From: Limnanthes douglasii subsp. nivea
Taxonomy: Eukaryota > Streptophyta > Magnoliopsida > Brassicales > Limnanthaceae
DNA: 64,000 nt
NCBI GenBank assembly: GCA_036936605.1
Contig: JAUPFV010000001.1
Location: forward strand, 209,481,138 to 209,545,137
Direction of reading: 5' to 3'
In this document: positions 48,781 through 60,495 of the stretch, in pieces
How the letters are laid out: each line of letters starts with the position of its first letter
How positions within the stretch are numbered: the first letter of the stretch is position 1
The notes under the pieces: model-generated
What the model was told of the DNA's origin: nothing
Seen by the model: only the letters and a program-made list of their open reading frames with translations
Databases searched by the model: none
Program-made: the position numbers and the translations under genes

Positions 48781-49050
48781 TCAGTAGCAAAAACGCAATT
48801 ATCGCGCGCTGGATAAACCGTGAACCCAAAGCGCGCGATCGTGCATATAAAATATAAGTAGATGTTTTTACACGATTTTACCACATCACACACCTAGAAC
48901 GCACAATTTTTGGTCACTTATATGCACAATCTTGCGCAATTTGCTACTTTTAAGGTAGTGTAATTACACTCAAATTAGTTGTGTTGTACGCGCGATTTTG
49001 ATTAATTACGTGCTCTAATGTGCACGATTTAAGCAGATTCTATACAATTA
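48781..49050. other. CpG-motif cluster, possible MULE terminus
   Basis: An otherwise AT-rich stretch contains repeated CGCGCGAT, CACGAT and GCGCAAT words (about 48802-49032). It sits just left of a MULE transposase relic. It could be part of its terminal region, but I could not align it convincingly to an inverted partner. Confidence 0.3.
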
Positions 49051-49079
49051 TTTATAATTAAATAGATTTTAATATAATT

Positions 49080-51850
49080 TCTTGTGTTTTGTAAGAATCG
49101 GAGAAATTGTCATGTTCGATGGCCGATTACACATAAATTGTTTCTACCAAAAGTTATTATACAAAATTTGATTTGGTCTAATGGGTTGATTCTGAAAGCA
49201 TCAAGTTTGGATTCATCTTGGTTATTAATAAATACAACAACGATAGCAAAAATGGGATACTCCACAGATGTATTTCGAGTGTACGAGACAAGTTATTTAT
49301 AAACTTAACCCCAAACTTGGGTATGTGAAGAAGCATCGAGAATGTTTATCGAAAAAATGCGGCTCTCCATTCACGTTAAGGGGAAGTCCGGTCCTAGAGC
49401 TACTCGGTTGTTGGAGATTGGTAGTGGTGAACAGAAAACGTAACCATCAACTATTTTACACTTATATGGTCATTCACGAGCCGCTAGACTAAAAGTGGAC
49501 GAAGAAGCATTTGTTCGTAGTCAAACGACAATCGGTTCTCGACTAAGAAATATATATCATGGTTTGAACCTTAAAAACCTAAAAATATATATTTAGTATG
49601 CGTACTATCTACAACATGCGTCAAAAACACAATTTGGTCTATAAAGTGGGCAAGACCCAAATACAATACTTGTTCGGTAAGTTAAAAGAACACGAGTACT
49701 TTGTTTGGAAGCGAACTAACAGAGCCATGGATGAGATCCTCGAGTGGTTTTTCGTGCATCGTACAAGCATCAATTTTTTTGCGTACTTTTCCTCAAGTTC
49801 TTATAATGGATAGCACATATAAGACTACAAGGTATAAGATCCCTTTGCTAGAATAGTTGTCCAAACATCGACGAAGCATACCTTTTGTGTCGTTTTTGTT
49901 TTTTAAGCTTCAAGAAGCAAGTGAACTACGCGTAGGCATTGAGTGTTCTAAAGAGCGTGATAAAGAATAACATGTGTATATTGCCTAATATAATCGTCAG
50001 CTGTATGGAGTTGGCTTTAATGCATGCTATCGAGATATATTTCTGGATGCCACTCATATGTTATGCACTTGGCATATAAACAAGAGCATTTTCTCGCACC
50101 CTAAGAAATTTTTTCCCAAAGAAAACATGGTCGATGAGTTTCTCGAATATTATGAAGTGATTGCCAATTCGGCGACACTTGAAGCTTATACAAAAAACTT
50201 GTAGAGTTCCACCACGTCTACGCCTTTTTCCGATGGCTATCGATTATGTCATGAAACAATGGATAGACATTTATGGAGAAAAGTTTCTTAATATCCACAA
50301 GAACAATTATAAACATTTGGGCAATCGGACTAGCAATCGGTGAATTATATTATCATTTTTATGCTTTAGTTTTAAGATTAAGGGTTAGATTTCTAATTAA
50401 TTTAATCTTATGTTATAGGGCGGAGAGTGCTCACTCGAGCCTAAAATGGGAAATAGGCACAAGTCTATGCAAATTTGTACAATTTTGGGATAGTGTTCAT
50501 GCGTTGCTTCACCTTCAACACTCTATAATTTTTGAATCTTCGAACGAAGTGAGTTTCGTCCTAGACATGCAACTAGTACGCTTACGTATAAGTAAATGAA
50601 AGGTAAAATTTCATGTACGACCATAAAAGTTATTAAAAAAAGTTAAAAAAGACTAGAGAAATAGGCTTCAATCCCGTAGCTTGTAGTTGTGTTATTAGGA
50701 AAACACATAATTTACCGTGTGCGTGCGAGTGATGATCTAGAAATAAGGTATGCTGATTCTTCTAGAAGAATGTGATATTTATTGGAGTACTATAAAGATC
50801 AAACCTAGGGATAACGTTGGTACGAAAGATGAGCTTACGAGAAAACTCTTCTTAAAAGATAGTACCATACGCGCTTACGGTCCACATTTGCAAGATCATA
50901 TCATAAATAGGATGATGCAAATCCTAGATCCCGCGAATAGTCATGTATTGAAACCTAAGGATCCGGTTATCACTAAGGTAGGAAAAGAGTTGATCCGGAC
51001 AAATCAACTAAACGGAACCCATCCGAGTTCGAATACAACGGTAGTCTAGGTGCTAACACTCTTGGTACGATAACTAACATGAATCCCTCGGTAGCTAAAT
51101 CATTTTTAGTACCTAAAGACAAATCCAAATCCAAGGCTCAACCAAATAAAAATAAAGTAACTCGAGCAAAAAAATCAACAAGGGAAAAAACTTTAGTGTT
51201 TAAGAGAGTTGGTTTCCCAACTATTTACATGACTAAATTTCTAGCGTCGAAGATGTTTCTCCTGGCGTTAAATATGGATTTCAAGCCGTAGCTTTATCTA
51301 TATATGGTAAATCCGATTCATGACAACAATTAGACGGAATTTTAGTTCTGAATTTCAAGGTCAAAGTGATTTATGGGAGAACGTGTTTGATGGTGTACAA
51401 CGTGTAGATAACCCAGTACAAAGGTTGGATTATTTTGAAGTGTATGCGAATAGTAATAAACATTGGATGATGTTACCAGACTTTTTCTTAGTGATAGCCA
51501 CTAGATTAGTGTATCGTATACCATGTATCACTTCAACTTTCCTATACATATCTACCTTTTTGTGATGTGCCATATCGATTGTGTCATATCCTCGAATTTG
51601 TTCTAGGGTTCGTACATGGTAACCATTACGTGTCATATCCAAAAAAAAATTGTACATGTTCTCTTGAATGGACCGTTGCCGGAAATCTATCATACTTGGT
51701 TTTCGTTTCGTAATAACAAAGTTGTAACCGATTGAGAAATACCGCTCAACAAACGATTCAATAAATATCATAAAATTAATCACGCCCTACCATTGACGCA
51801 TGTGAAGGTCCACTACACTTGTACAATTTGAGCGGAGATCCATGATTAAG
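49080..51850 (+). pseudogene. MULE transposase with C-terminal OTU-like protease domain (relic)
   Basis: Readings in order: KKCGSPFTLRG (49348, FAR1/MuDR-type N-terminal motif), MRTIYNMRQKHNL (49598), ELFGKLKEH-like LFGKLKEHEYF, MDSTYKTTRYKIPLL (about 49806; first catalytic Asp present), NIIVSCMELALMHAIE (about 49990; the usual TDRELALM with the second Asp lost), CTWHINKSIF (about 50072), and AESAHSSLKWEI (50420). After a linker come VKYGFQAVALSIYG (51267), the OTU catalytic block in which the Cys of N-C-GFRA is Tyr (51273-51275), then SEFQGQSDLWENVF, HWMMLPDFFLVIATRL (51456) and GFVHGNHYVSYP (about 51604), which keeps the candidate catalytic His. Numerous stops and shifts; the element is dead. 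Host OTU enzymes are deubiquitinases; what this fused domain did for the transposon is unknown to me. Confidence 0.72.
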
Positions 51851-52072
51851 TACACACGTTACTTGTTTTTTTTATCGCATCGATGAATACTTTAATTTTA
51901 TTTTATTATTGTTTGGACGTTAAAGTTTATTGTAATACTCTTTATTTTGTTTGACGCTTCTATGTTTGACATCATTATTTTAATTACTCTACGTAGTTTT
52001 GTTTCTAAAATTAATTTTCAAACTCTTAACAAATTTACCAAAAAAGGCCAAAACATAACTATACAGTTCAAC

Positions 52073-52166
52073 AATCGAACTTCACCTTTATGATTTTGTG
52101 CAAATCGCGAGTTCCACCTTCGCGATTATGTTCGAATCGCGATGGCCACCTTTGTGAATTTTTTTC
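52073..52166. repeat. 31-bp tandem repeat, 3 units, CpG-rich
   Basis: Units at 52073-52102, 52103-52134 and 52135-52166 begin AATCG and share a TTCCACCTTCGCGATT-like body. Related GTTCGCGAATCTGG words occur at 52188 and near 55540. It lies between the MULE relic and the PMD pseudogene. Confidence 0.65.
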
Positions 52167-53400
52167 AAATTATAAACCCAATGTTCGCGAATCTGGCATC
52201 CACACAAATTCAGAGTTTGCGAAGCCTATTAGAAATATTATCGTTTTCAATTTTTTGGGTATTTTCTAGGTTTCCAAACTTAAATATTCTTTGATAAATC
52301 TTATACTTGAGTCATTAGACACAAATGATGAAAAAATGAACAAAAAAAAAAGAAAAGGTTAAAATTGACTAAAAGTAGGCCGAACAACAACATAGGAAAG
52401 CATAAAATCAAACAACAAGTTAGAAAATCATAAAATTAAACAGCAACTAAAGAAATCATAAACTCAAACAACAACTTAGTACTTAGTACAACTACAAACA
52501 TTTGTGATAACTCCTAATCTTCAAAGTTTATTTGTCAGTCTAGTTCCGTTTCATCAGTTTCATTTCTTCTTTCGGAATTTGTTAGTTCACCACAACATCA
52601 CGCATTTTATTTTCCCTGGTGGTATCAATGTAGGAATGGACAGTATCCAGCTGCTCATCCATTAAACTAGAGGTGACTTGGCAGCTGAACAACTTAAAAG
52701 CAACATGATGTCCTCGTCGTTGAGGTTGAAAATTAGGTGTACACGATTTTTCTTTAGATAGGTCCACCTAGTTTAACCTCGTCCAAACGTATAGAAATCT
52801 TAGGCGGCTGTATGCGATCCCTACCGTATATGAAATATATTTGGCATAGTATTTCCTCGCAGTAGAGTTTACCCCCATTCATATTTATAGGTTACCCACT
52901 TTCACGGAGGCTTTCATCAAATAAGTATCTTCTAATTGACTCCAAAGATACACTTTTAAAAATTTTAATGTGTTTAAGTTTTTCAGGTTGTGTTATTACA
53001 AGAGTGGAGCCTCTATTTATTGAGAATTCTCTATTTAGATAATGTAATCCAAATAGAACAATCACTACTAGACACGTGTAAGGTGTGGATAACGTAATCC
53101 CATAACCCAAACATTTTGTGACACATAATAGATACAAACAACATATATCTCTATATGCATCGAGATAAACCCAAGTGATTTTTTAACTTTAAATTTGGGT
53201 ATCCAGTTATAGCATGTGAGGGTCTCATTATAGCATCATGAGAATGTTAGCAATATAAAATAATAGTAAACGACGTCGTATACATAAAATCATACGACAC
53301 ATCAGTAACAAAATCAGAATGCAACATATAGAATATGTAAATAAACATGCCTAAATATCATAAAGATAATATATTGTACGATAAAAATTTAATCCAAAAT
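52167..53400. other. Unassigned stretch left of the PMD relic
   Basis: Minus-strand open segments at 53137-52892 and 52767-52582 do not resemble anything I know. They may be the decayed 3' part of the PMD gene or chance. No other structure seen. Confidence 0.35.
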
Positions 53401-55330
53401 GTGACAATAAACATGACTAAATAATATGCCTTGACTTTGTCCCATGTTGTGATACATGCCGAAAATACAATCAACTAGTCATAGAATATAAAATGTACAC
53501 TCAATCACGCTCTCTAAACTGGCGCGCCACCAATGAACACTCCTCCAATAATACCTTGAATGTACCTCGATAATACGATCTGACAAATCAATTAACCTAG
53601 TCTGGTATGTGCTTGTTGTTGGGTTGTCCTCAACATATGCATAGGATGACTCATACTCGAGATCGATCAAAATGTACCATAGGTGAGACTAGACCCATAA
53701 CGTGTATAAAGAGGTCGTACTATGATATTCTATGGTGTAACTATCACAATGAGTCCTAGGATCAATTGTGTACGACTTTCATGCAACCCATATAGTCTCA
53801 TCTACAAATAGCGCGTGTTAACACGCCTACCTCTGCCAGCCGCCAAAATAGGTCGCACTGAATGAGGTATATCCTGAATATGCCCCAATTGTTTTGCAAC
53901 GCATAGCGGATACTATGCCTCGACTATGTTCCATACCCTCATCGTATGGTCTATCCAAGCTACCGCACAGAAATGGAAAGTGTCGTGTATATGCTCATAT
54001 GGCATGAACCAGACCTACAATATAAACATTATATTAAGTAAAGATAAAACAAGTGTTGTTCAAAAAAGAAAAACATAAACGATGAAACTTACATTATGCT
54101 CCCTCAATGAAGATAAAGTATGTCAAATATTGATTCGAGTCTCCTGATCTGAACAGAAAAGATGAGGTACGTATCTACTTATAGCCGGCATATAAAGAGT
54201 GTAAACACTGTTAACCGTAGTCATAAGCACGGGGAGGTGATCATAAATCCACGTCTTTAACAAAGCAACGAAACCAGTAAACCCCGATGTTGCATGTAGG
54301 ACAACCGACCAAGTTGGTAATACAACTGAGCTAATATATGTTGGACAAGTTATACCTAATTGATGACATATAATTTTAACGAACTGTAAGCAGTTGAGCG
54401 TTATACTATTCATCGTCTTGTTTGTCGAAAGAGAACAACCAAACATGTGTAGCAAATAATCCGTCGTCACTTTTGGAACCATCTCATCCAAAATAGTATC
54501 ATCAAACAAGTCATGAACAATGTATTTATCACACAAAACCATAGGTGTACATATCTACTACTACCCTTTTTGTTACGCCTAAGCTCCGTTGTAAGAATAT
54601 TAGTGTGTATACCTAGTAAACTAGAATACCAAACTATACGCAGACCATCACTAGGAAAAGTTTGTAGGTCAAAACCCTGACCTATAATTGGAAAACTTGT
54701 GATGGGGTGGGCGTTATCTAAGGTAATTCATTTCACCAAAAGTGAAATTGAAGTTTGTGGTCTCCATATGGAATTTCTTTATAATTGCCTCTACGATGTG
54801 CGCGTTGGTAGCCCAACGCGTAAAACTATCGATGAAGGGAGAAAAACAAGACCCCATAACCTGGTCTATGATCCCACTCTAACACATAAGATTCCAAGCG
54901 TAATGGGTAGAGTACATCGCGTAGTAACACAACGATAGACGAGCCTACACAATATTGAATTAAATTAAAAAAAATAAGAGATAATTTATTACACATTAAA
55001 CCAATCATAAGTTACATCGTTGTTAAAGATGTTATACGCCTCATGCTGCTTGTAGTTGTTGATTCCCGAATACATCTCCGACACGAGATTGACATTCCGG
55101 AATAGTTGATCCGGAGTCTCACGTTGATGTGGAATGATAGTCAAAGGAAGAAGGGCATATTGCGGAAACCTACTGGACCGTGAAATAGGTTCATGATGAT
55201 CGTCATCTGTAGAAATTAATATATGATCCTGAAGGAGTAGGCCCTCTACTACGAGGAGGCATGCCGAAAATACAAAATATATATTAGTATATACCAAAAC
55301 ATATCCAAAATAATTCAACAACACCATAAT
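53400..55330 (-). pseudogene. Plant mobile domain (PMD/MAIN-like) pseudogene
   Basis: Minus-strand readings in order: IVEAIIKKFHMETTNFNFTF then GEMNYL (about 54805-54715), matching the PMD start (ALVERWRPETHTFHLPCGE); PITSFPIIGQGF (about 54700); VTTDYLLHMFGCSLSTNKT, then LPTWSVVLHATSGF and LLKTWIYDHLP (54470-54220), the core of the domain; MPYEHIHDTFHF and GHIQDIP (about 54005-53870); and a C-terminal stretch IEVHSRYYWRSVHWWRASLE (53580-53510). PMD proteins (MAIN, MAIL1, phosphatase-7-long-form-like) act in silencing and heterochromatin, and many copies are carried by transposons. At least two frameshifts separate the pieces. Adjacent to, and antisense to, the MULE transposase relic. Confidence 0.65.
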
Positions 55331-55439
55331 ATGTATTACATGGAAGACATAAACAATGATAAGGAATAATTAAGTCAATTAGAGGTTAAAAAAACTTAAT
55401 TTTATAAACCAATAACAATCATGCACATTGTCTGCCTAA

Positions 55440-55640
55440 TTTACGCTAAAATCGGTGTGCACAAATTTGTCATATAAAATCGTACAAAATCGTAAACTAC
55501 ATGCGTTATAGTTAGCCGGATTCGCGAATCCAGAACGCGCGAATCTGGGTAACCATAACGCCTAGAGTTCGCGAATTAGCATGAACCAGCAACTATACCT
55601 ATCAATTCGAAATCCTTCGAATCTGGCCCAAATCATGAAA
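55440..55640. other. CpG-motif cluster right of the PMD relic
   Basis: Contains GATTCGCGAATCC, CGCGCGAATCTGGG and GTTCGCGAATTAGC in about 60 bases (55517-55582). It resembles the CpG-rich words at 52100-52200 and so could mark the other edge of a MULE. Inference only. Confidence 0.3.
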
Positions 55641-56038
55641 ATAGCATACCGAAATAAAGATAGAAACCTAACTTAATTTATAAACATAACTATAATTCGA
55701 AACAACAACTACAAAGATAAGAAAAATAAATCTTTCTAACTAAACCTTAAACTCTAACTATCACTAAAGCTATCTAGGTTTGGCAAGGTAAAAATGCAAG
55801 GTGTGACAAGTCAAGAATGTTGACAGTTTTAGGAATAAAATTTGAAAAGTTGTTTCATTTAACACGGTAACCATGATAAAATTGTGAAAAATAATTTTAA
55901 TTGGTTATTTGTCACTTAGCAAGTGTCTTATTAATATCATGTCTTTTTAAAATGTTACATATCTAATCCAATGTGATATAAAAAGATTGAAAAGCTAGCG
56001 CCCTCCATAAATGTTTATTACTTTTATGTAGAGATGAA
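55641..56038. other. AT-rich spacer
   Basis: No gene or repeat recognised between the MULE/PMD region and the probable gypsy LTR. Confidence 0.4.
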
Positions 56039-56572
56039 TGATTCAAGAGATAAATATACATAATTCATAATTATCATAATTTTTAAAACTTTAAATCTCT
56101 TGCTCACTATTGATTATAATACAAGTTTGATTTCTGATTTCTAATTGCTTGTATTTTAGACTATAAGGCTGGTTATATTCAGAATTTGTTTTATAAAAAT
56201 ATTAAAACAATAGTGGTGAGGATTATTTTAAACTGAGCGTAATTTCCTCATGTGTTTTAAAGAATTTCAAAGGTATTAAATGTTTGGGTGTTTTGTAGTG
56301 AGAGATTTAAGTTGTCTGGTCGTATTAAATGTTCATTATCCTCATTAATGAAAATGGTTGGGTATTTATACCCTTAATTATAGACCCATGGGATTTCGGG
56401 TCGAGTTTAAAGACCCATTAGTTCTTAAGTAGATTACCACATAGCTTAGTCAAAAGGTGTTTAGTGTTTTAGTACTTTTGTCCTGTCCGGATAGTTCAGT
56501 AGGAAGTTCTTGTCCGAATTACTCCTGTCCGGTTTTCTCAGTAAGAAGTGGTGAATAATTTCGGACTCATCA
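56039..56572 (-). repeat. Probable 3' LTR of the Tat element
   Basis: On the minus strand, a tract AAAAAAGGGGCTAC is followed by TGATGAGTCCGAAATT. A TATA box TATAAATA (plus-strand TATTTATA, 56363-56370) lies inside. The proposed far end reads TTGAATCA, so the repeat would run from TGAT to ATCA. The left edge (56039) is a guess because the 5' LTR is not in the window. Confidence 0.5.
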
Positions 56573-56900
56573 GTAGCCCCTTTTTTAGGTTTAGTTAAAG
56601 ACCCTTGGCAAGACTAAAAAACTCAATTAGCCAATAAAGACATTTTTCGGATCGCTCATGTATTCAGTTCAAGGTTTATCCGGACTGAATCCTTCTCAGA
56701 ATTCCAAGAGTTTTTCTTGGGATCGTGGGACATGTCGCACTTTGATTCGTTCTAACAGCCGTATTTTTCCTAGAACGGCGCTCCCATTAAGCCCAAAAAG
56801 CACCTCCTGCATTTAATTTTTCTTACGTCAGCGCCGCCTTTAGTCATTACCTAAGTCTTTTCGTTTTCTCCTAGGTATCAGTAACTTTTTTCCTCACTAG

Positions 56901-56908
56901 TATAAATT
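56901..56908 (+). promoter_or_regulatory. TATA box of the antisense ORF
   Basis: TATAAATT lies about 100 bases before the first ATG (57003), followed by a pyrimidine-rich leader, the usual spacing for a plant promoter. It would drive the ORF independently of the LTR. Confidence 0.55.
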
Positions 56909-57002
56909 ATTTTCCTTTATTGTTTCACCATCTTCATCATTTTGTAATTTCTTCTCTCAGAGCTTTTTACCTTTCCTTTCAAAACTTCTCTTGGGTAGTT
57001 TT

Positions 57003-59962
57003 ATGTTCACAGCGAGAAATGCTCTTCTGAAAGGTGGTTGGCTAAATCTTTCTGAAGTAGAAAAAACGCAAAAAGTTGAGTGTGAGAGACGTATCGTTGT
57101 TGGTCTTCCAGTCTCTCTAAGAAGTAAACCTGATTCACCATCCTTAGAAGCTGATCCAGGATCATCCTCTGCCAGAAACATAAAACCTAGACGTTTATTC
57201 CAACCAAACCTCTCGCCAATCCCGTCACGCTCCTCGGTTCAGGAGTCTCAGCCTTCTACCGTGCAAGAGAAAGCAGTATCGAGTGTTATGAAGCCTTCTC
57301 CGTTTATTGCTATGGGGTCAGACATTGAGAAATCCCCAGAGAAAATTAACCTTCGCCGGATAACGCGCCTGGTAAAATGCCAAGCAACTGGCTCACAACC
57401 TAAGTCCTCCAAAACAGGGCCTTCCAAGTCTGGAGTCAAAGATAAAGCCTCCGGATCGAAGGCATCTATTAGAGCCCCAAGAGACAAACCCTCCGGATCC
57501 GAGGCTACCAGAATCACTTCTCATTCCAAGTCCTCCGGAGGCGAGCCCCAACCGGACACCAAACCTTCAAGAGAGACTGACGCTCAACCGTCCGGACAAA
57601 CTGTTGAGCCACAAACTAGTACTCTTCCATCCACAACGACGGATAAACCTTCCAGAGTGATGGAAGAAGTGATGGAGGATAGTGTCGAAGAGGCCCCATT
57701 TAAAACTGAAGCCTCCGGGAAAACTGAAGACGTTGCCTCTGACAAAAAGGGGAAAGGCAAGGAGAAAGTCTGTATGACCCATCCGGATCTGCCGGAGAGC
57801 CTGGAAGGCAAAGTGGGACCTTGTTTTAACAAGGTCAATATGACGTATCTACTAGCCATGCAGAACATTAACAATGTCTATACTCACACCGCTGAGCTGG
57901 GTGGGATCCGAACCAAGTGGGGGATTTCTGAATCAGTTAAGGTGAGGATATTAGTCACACCGGAGACTCCGATGGACTGCAAGCTCAACGAGATTGTCAT
58001 TTATATTGAGTTGTTCAACTGGAGGCTCAGATTCCCCTTGGATCTAGAAACCGTCAGATATTTCCACCTCATTAAACTCTGTTCAAGCCAGCTGAGTCCA
58101 AACGCTTGGTATACTCTCCTCTCCTGCATTATGGCGTCAAGACTATCCGGTATTCCTCTCCCAATGGAGCAGTTTGCTACAGTGGCTAGCCTTTGTAAAA
58201 ACCATCATATCCCATTCTACCACTACAATATGGGAGACGAGTTTAAAATGGAGGACGACCTGCTTGAGTCAGAGAAAAACTGGAAGACCCAGTTCCTATT
58301 CATTAGCGGGACGTGGGAGAATGTGATTATAATCAAGGCTGGCATCAATCCTAGTATGCTCACCAGCAGGTGAAAGAGCTCAGGTAAGCATTTTACTTTG
58401 TTTGTCTTTCTCATTTTGCAAAAAAACTATTCCTGAATTACTTCTTCTTTTATGTCAGTATTTGCGAAGGAGTTCTCCGACTATGTGGAGGAGGGGCAGA
58501 CCACGTGTGTCAAATTAAATGTTTGGGCCGCTGACCGTTGGGGGAACGCCTTCCATAACTTCTTTACCTCAGGCAACTTGGTGAGGTCCCACCTTTGGAA
58601 CACTACGGGTCGGAGAGATCTCACTTGGGAGGAGTTGACTACACCACCTCCTCTGACCGTTATACTTAAGAGAACGGAGGCAAAGGATGGTAAATTGGAC
58701 TTGCCCTCCAGAGCCAAAGCCCCAAGCAAAATGAAAGGGAAGAAGGGTAATAAAAAGAAGAATGCAGTAGACACTGTTCGGGGTACTGCAGAGGAGATTT
58801 CTCCGGAGAGCCAAGGAGGGCAGGTCCAAGGAGGAATTGATGCTACTTTGCTTAAAGTAGTTGAGGATGAGTCCATTAAGGAGGCAGGTGAACCCCACAA
58901 CCAACCAAGGACTCCTAAAAAGGATCGAAAGAGGGGAGCTAGAAGCGATAAGAGAACTGCTAAGAAGAAGAAGGTCTCATTGGGGGATGAAGTAGTCCTC
59001 CGCCCTTCGGAGCCTCTAACTCCGGCCAATCCAACTGACCCCACCCTGGCAGAGCAAATCCCCACCAATCTACACACCAGAGAGGGTACCGGAGGAGATT
59101 TGGAAGGAGTAGACATTAGTGGCCTCCAAAACATTGGCCTTTATTTCGGAGAGTTTGAAAAAGACGACTTTGCTGGCCCCTATCTTCCCTCAAGCTCCTC
59201 CAATATGGTACTTTTAATGGTAAGTCTTTCACTGTCTCAGGGGAAAACGATACGGTGACTCACTCTCTGTTGGGCCATATTCAGCCAATGCTCAATTTGG
59301 AGAGGCAAGTAAAGAGTTGGTCTGCCCTCATCAACACCCTGAACAACGATAAGGAGAGTTTGTCCACAGACCTCCTTAATGCCAACCAGAGTGAGGCATT
59401 GAAGAAGGAGCTTGAGGATTTGAAGAAGGAGAAAGAAGATTTGGCAACCAAGTTGGTTACTTCGGAGACGGCTAACACAAAGCTCCAAACCAAATGCTCC
59501 GGATTAAAAAGAGATCTTTCCACCTTGAATAGAGACATGAAGACCAATGATGATGTCATCCAAACCTTGTCCGATGACAAGACTTCTCTCAAAGAGGTTG
59601 TGTCCAGGGTCACCAAGGAGAAAGAGGAATTGGTGAAAGAGAAGGAAAAGACAATCCAGGCCAAGATTGATGCGTATACCAATAAGTTGATAGACTCCCT
59701 AGAAGTAAGAGATGCAGAGGTCAAATCTGATATGGTACTTCTTGTCCACCAGAAATTTCTGAAGCGAACCCTTGGAGATTTATGGAGATGTGTAGAGTAT
59801 GAGGACCTCCCGTTTCATACTATGGTAGAAGGTGATTGACATGGATATAGTAGTGGAATACATTCCACTAGTGATGAAGAAGAAGGAACCGGAGAGACTT
59901 CTAGTGACGAATCCAAAGATCCCAAGAAAAAAGACGATGTAGGAACATCCAAGGGGAATTAG
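57003..59962 (+). pseudogene. Antisense ORF: putative gypsy-type transposon protein with coiled coil
   Basis: First ATG at 57003 (MFTARNALLKGGWLNL). A Ser/Pro/Lys-rich region (about residues 45-255) is followed by a conserved block (about 270-440: KVNMTYLLAMQNINNVYTHT, LFNWRLRFPLDLETVRYFHL, SQLSPNAWYTLLSCIMASRL, FLFISGTWENV) that resembles the plant 'putative gypsy type transposon' domain. An intron 58384-58458 (CAG|GTAAGC to TGTCAG) joins in phase to FAKEFSDYVEEG and a lysine-rich region. After a one-base shift near 59190-59205 comes a long coiled coil (LKKELEDLKKEKEDLATKL onward, about 59395-59700) and an acidic tail ending at TAG 59960. TGA codons at 58371 and 59837 and the shift mean this copy is no longer coding, yet the lesions are few. 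Its function in the element is unknown. Confidence 0.72.
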
Positions 59963-60490
59963 CCATAGGGCTTTAACTATATTTTCTTATTTTGTTTTTC
60001 TTATCCTTATGAAATACTAAAGTCCTTGGATGGCCAAGGCATTTTTGTAACTGCGTCCGGTTAAGCCTTTCTTTAAACTCAAAGTCTTTGGATGGCCAAG
60101 GCATATTTTATGTTTTAATATCATCATTCGGTTTTAGCCGGATAGGTTTACCTTGTTAAATTTTTTTGCTTTGTTTCATATTTACGTAATTTCAATGGCT
60201 GATGTTTAAAGAGCCTTTATTTATTTTACAAGTATTTAAGATGAGAGTGTTTAAAATCTCCGATGACAAATGTTGAAGGGTCATCATTCCACCAGATCAA
60301 TCTGATCTGCCAAAGATCCTGAGAAGAGTTTAAAGAAACTATAAATCAAACCACTCCAAATATTTTAAGAAGGCATCAAATTTTTATTGAAAAACCTGGA
60401 CACCTCATTAAAACCTCCCCGCGCCACCAGGGTGGGAAAGAGTATGCCCCCTAATATTTACATGGACTTTAAACAAGTAAATATTTACAC
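59963..60490. other. Spacer between the antisense ORF and pol
   Basis: Holds the converging 3' ends of pol (minus) and the antisense ORF (plus). Two copies of CTTTGGATGGCCAAGGC lie at 60024-60040 and 60086-60102, each able to form a 5-6 bp stem. They may act as a 3' processing region, but this is inference. Confidence 0.45.
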
Positions 60491-60495
60491 AACTT

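Noticed and set aside
51430..51783. 117-codon minus-strand ORF
   Set aside because: It is the complement of the OTU-like segment of the MULE relic, whose plus-strand reading (DFFLVIATRL, HGNHYV) matches a family while the minus reading does not.
58481..59134. 217-codon minus-strand ORF opposite the antisense gypsy ORF
   Set aside because: Shadow frame: the plus strand gives the lysine-rich protein with an in-phase intron; the minus reading has no domain and no upstream signals.
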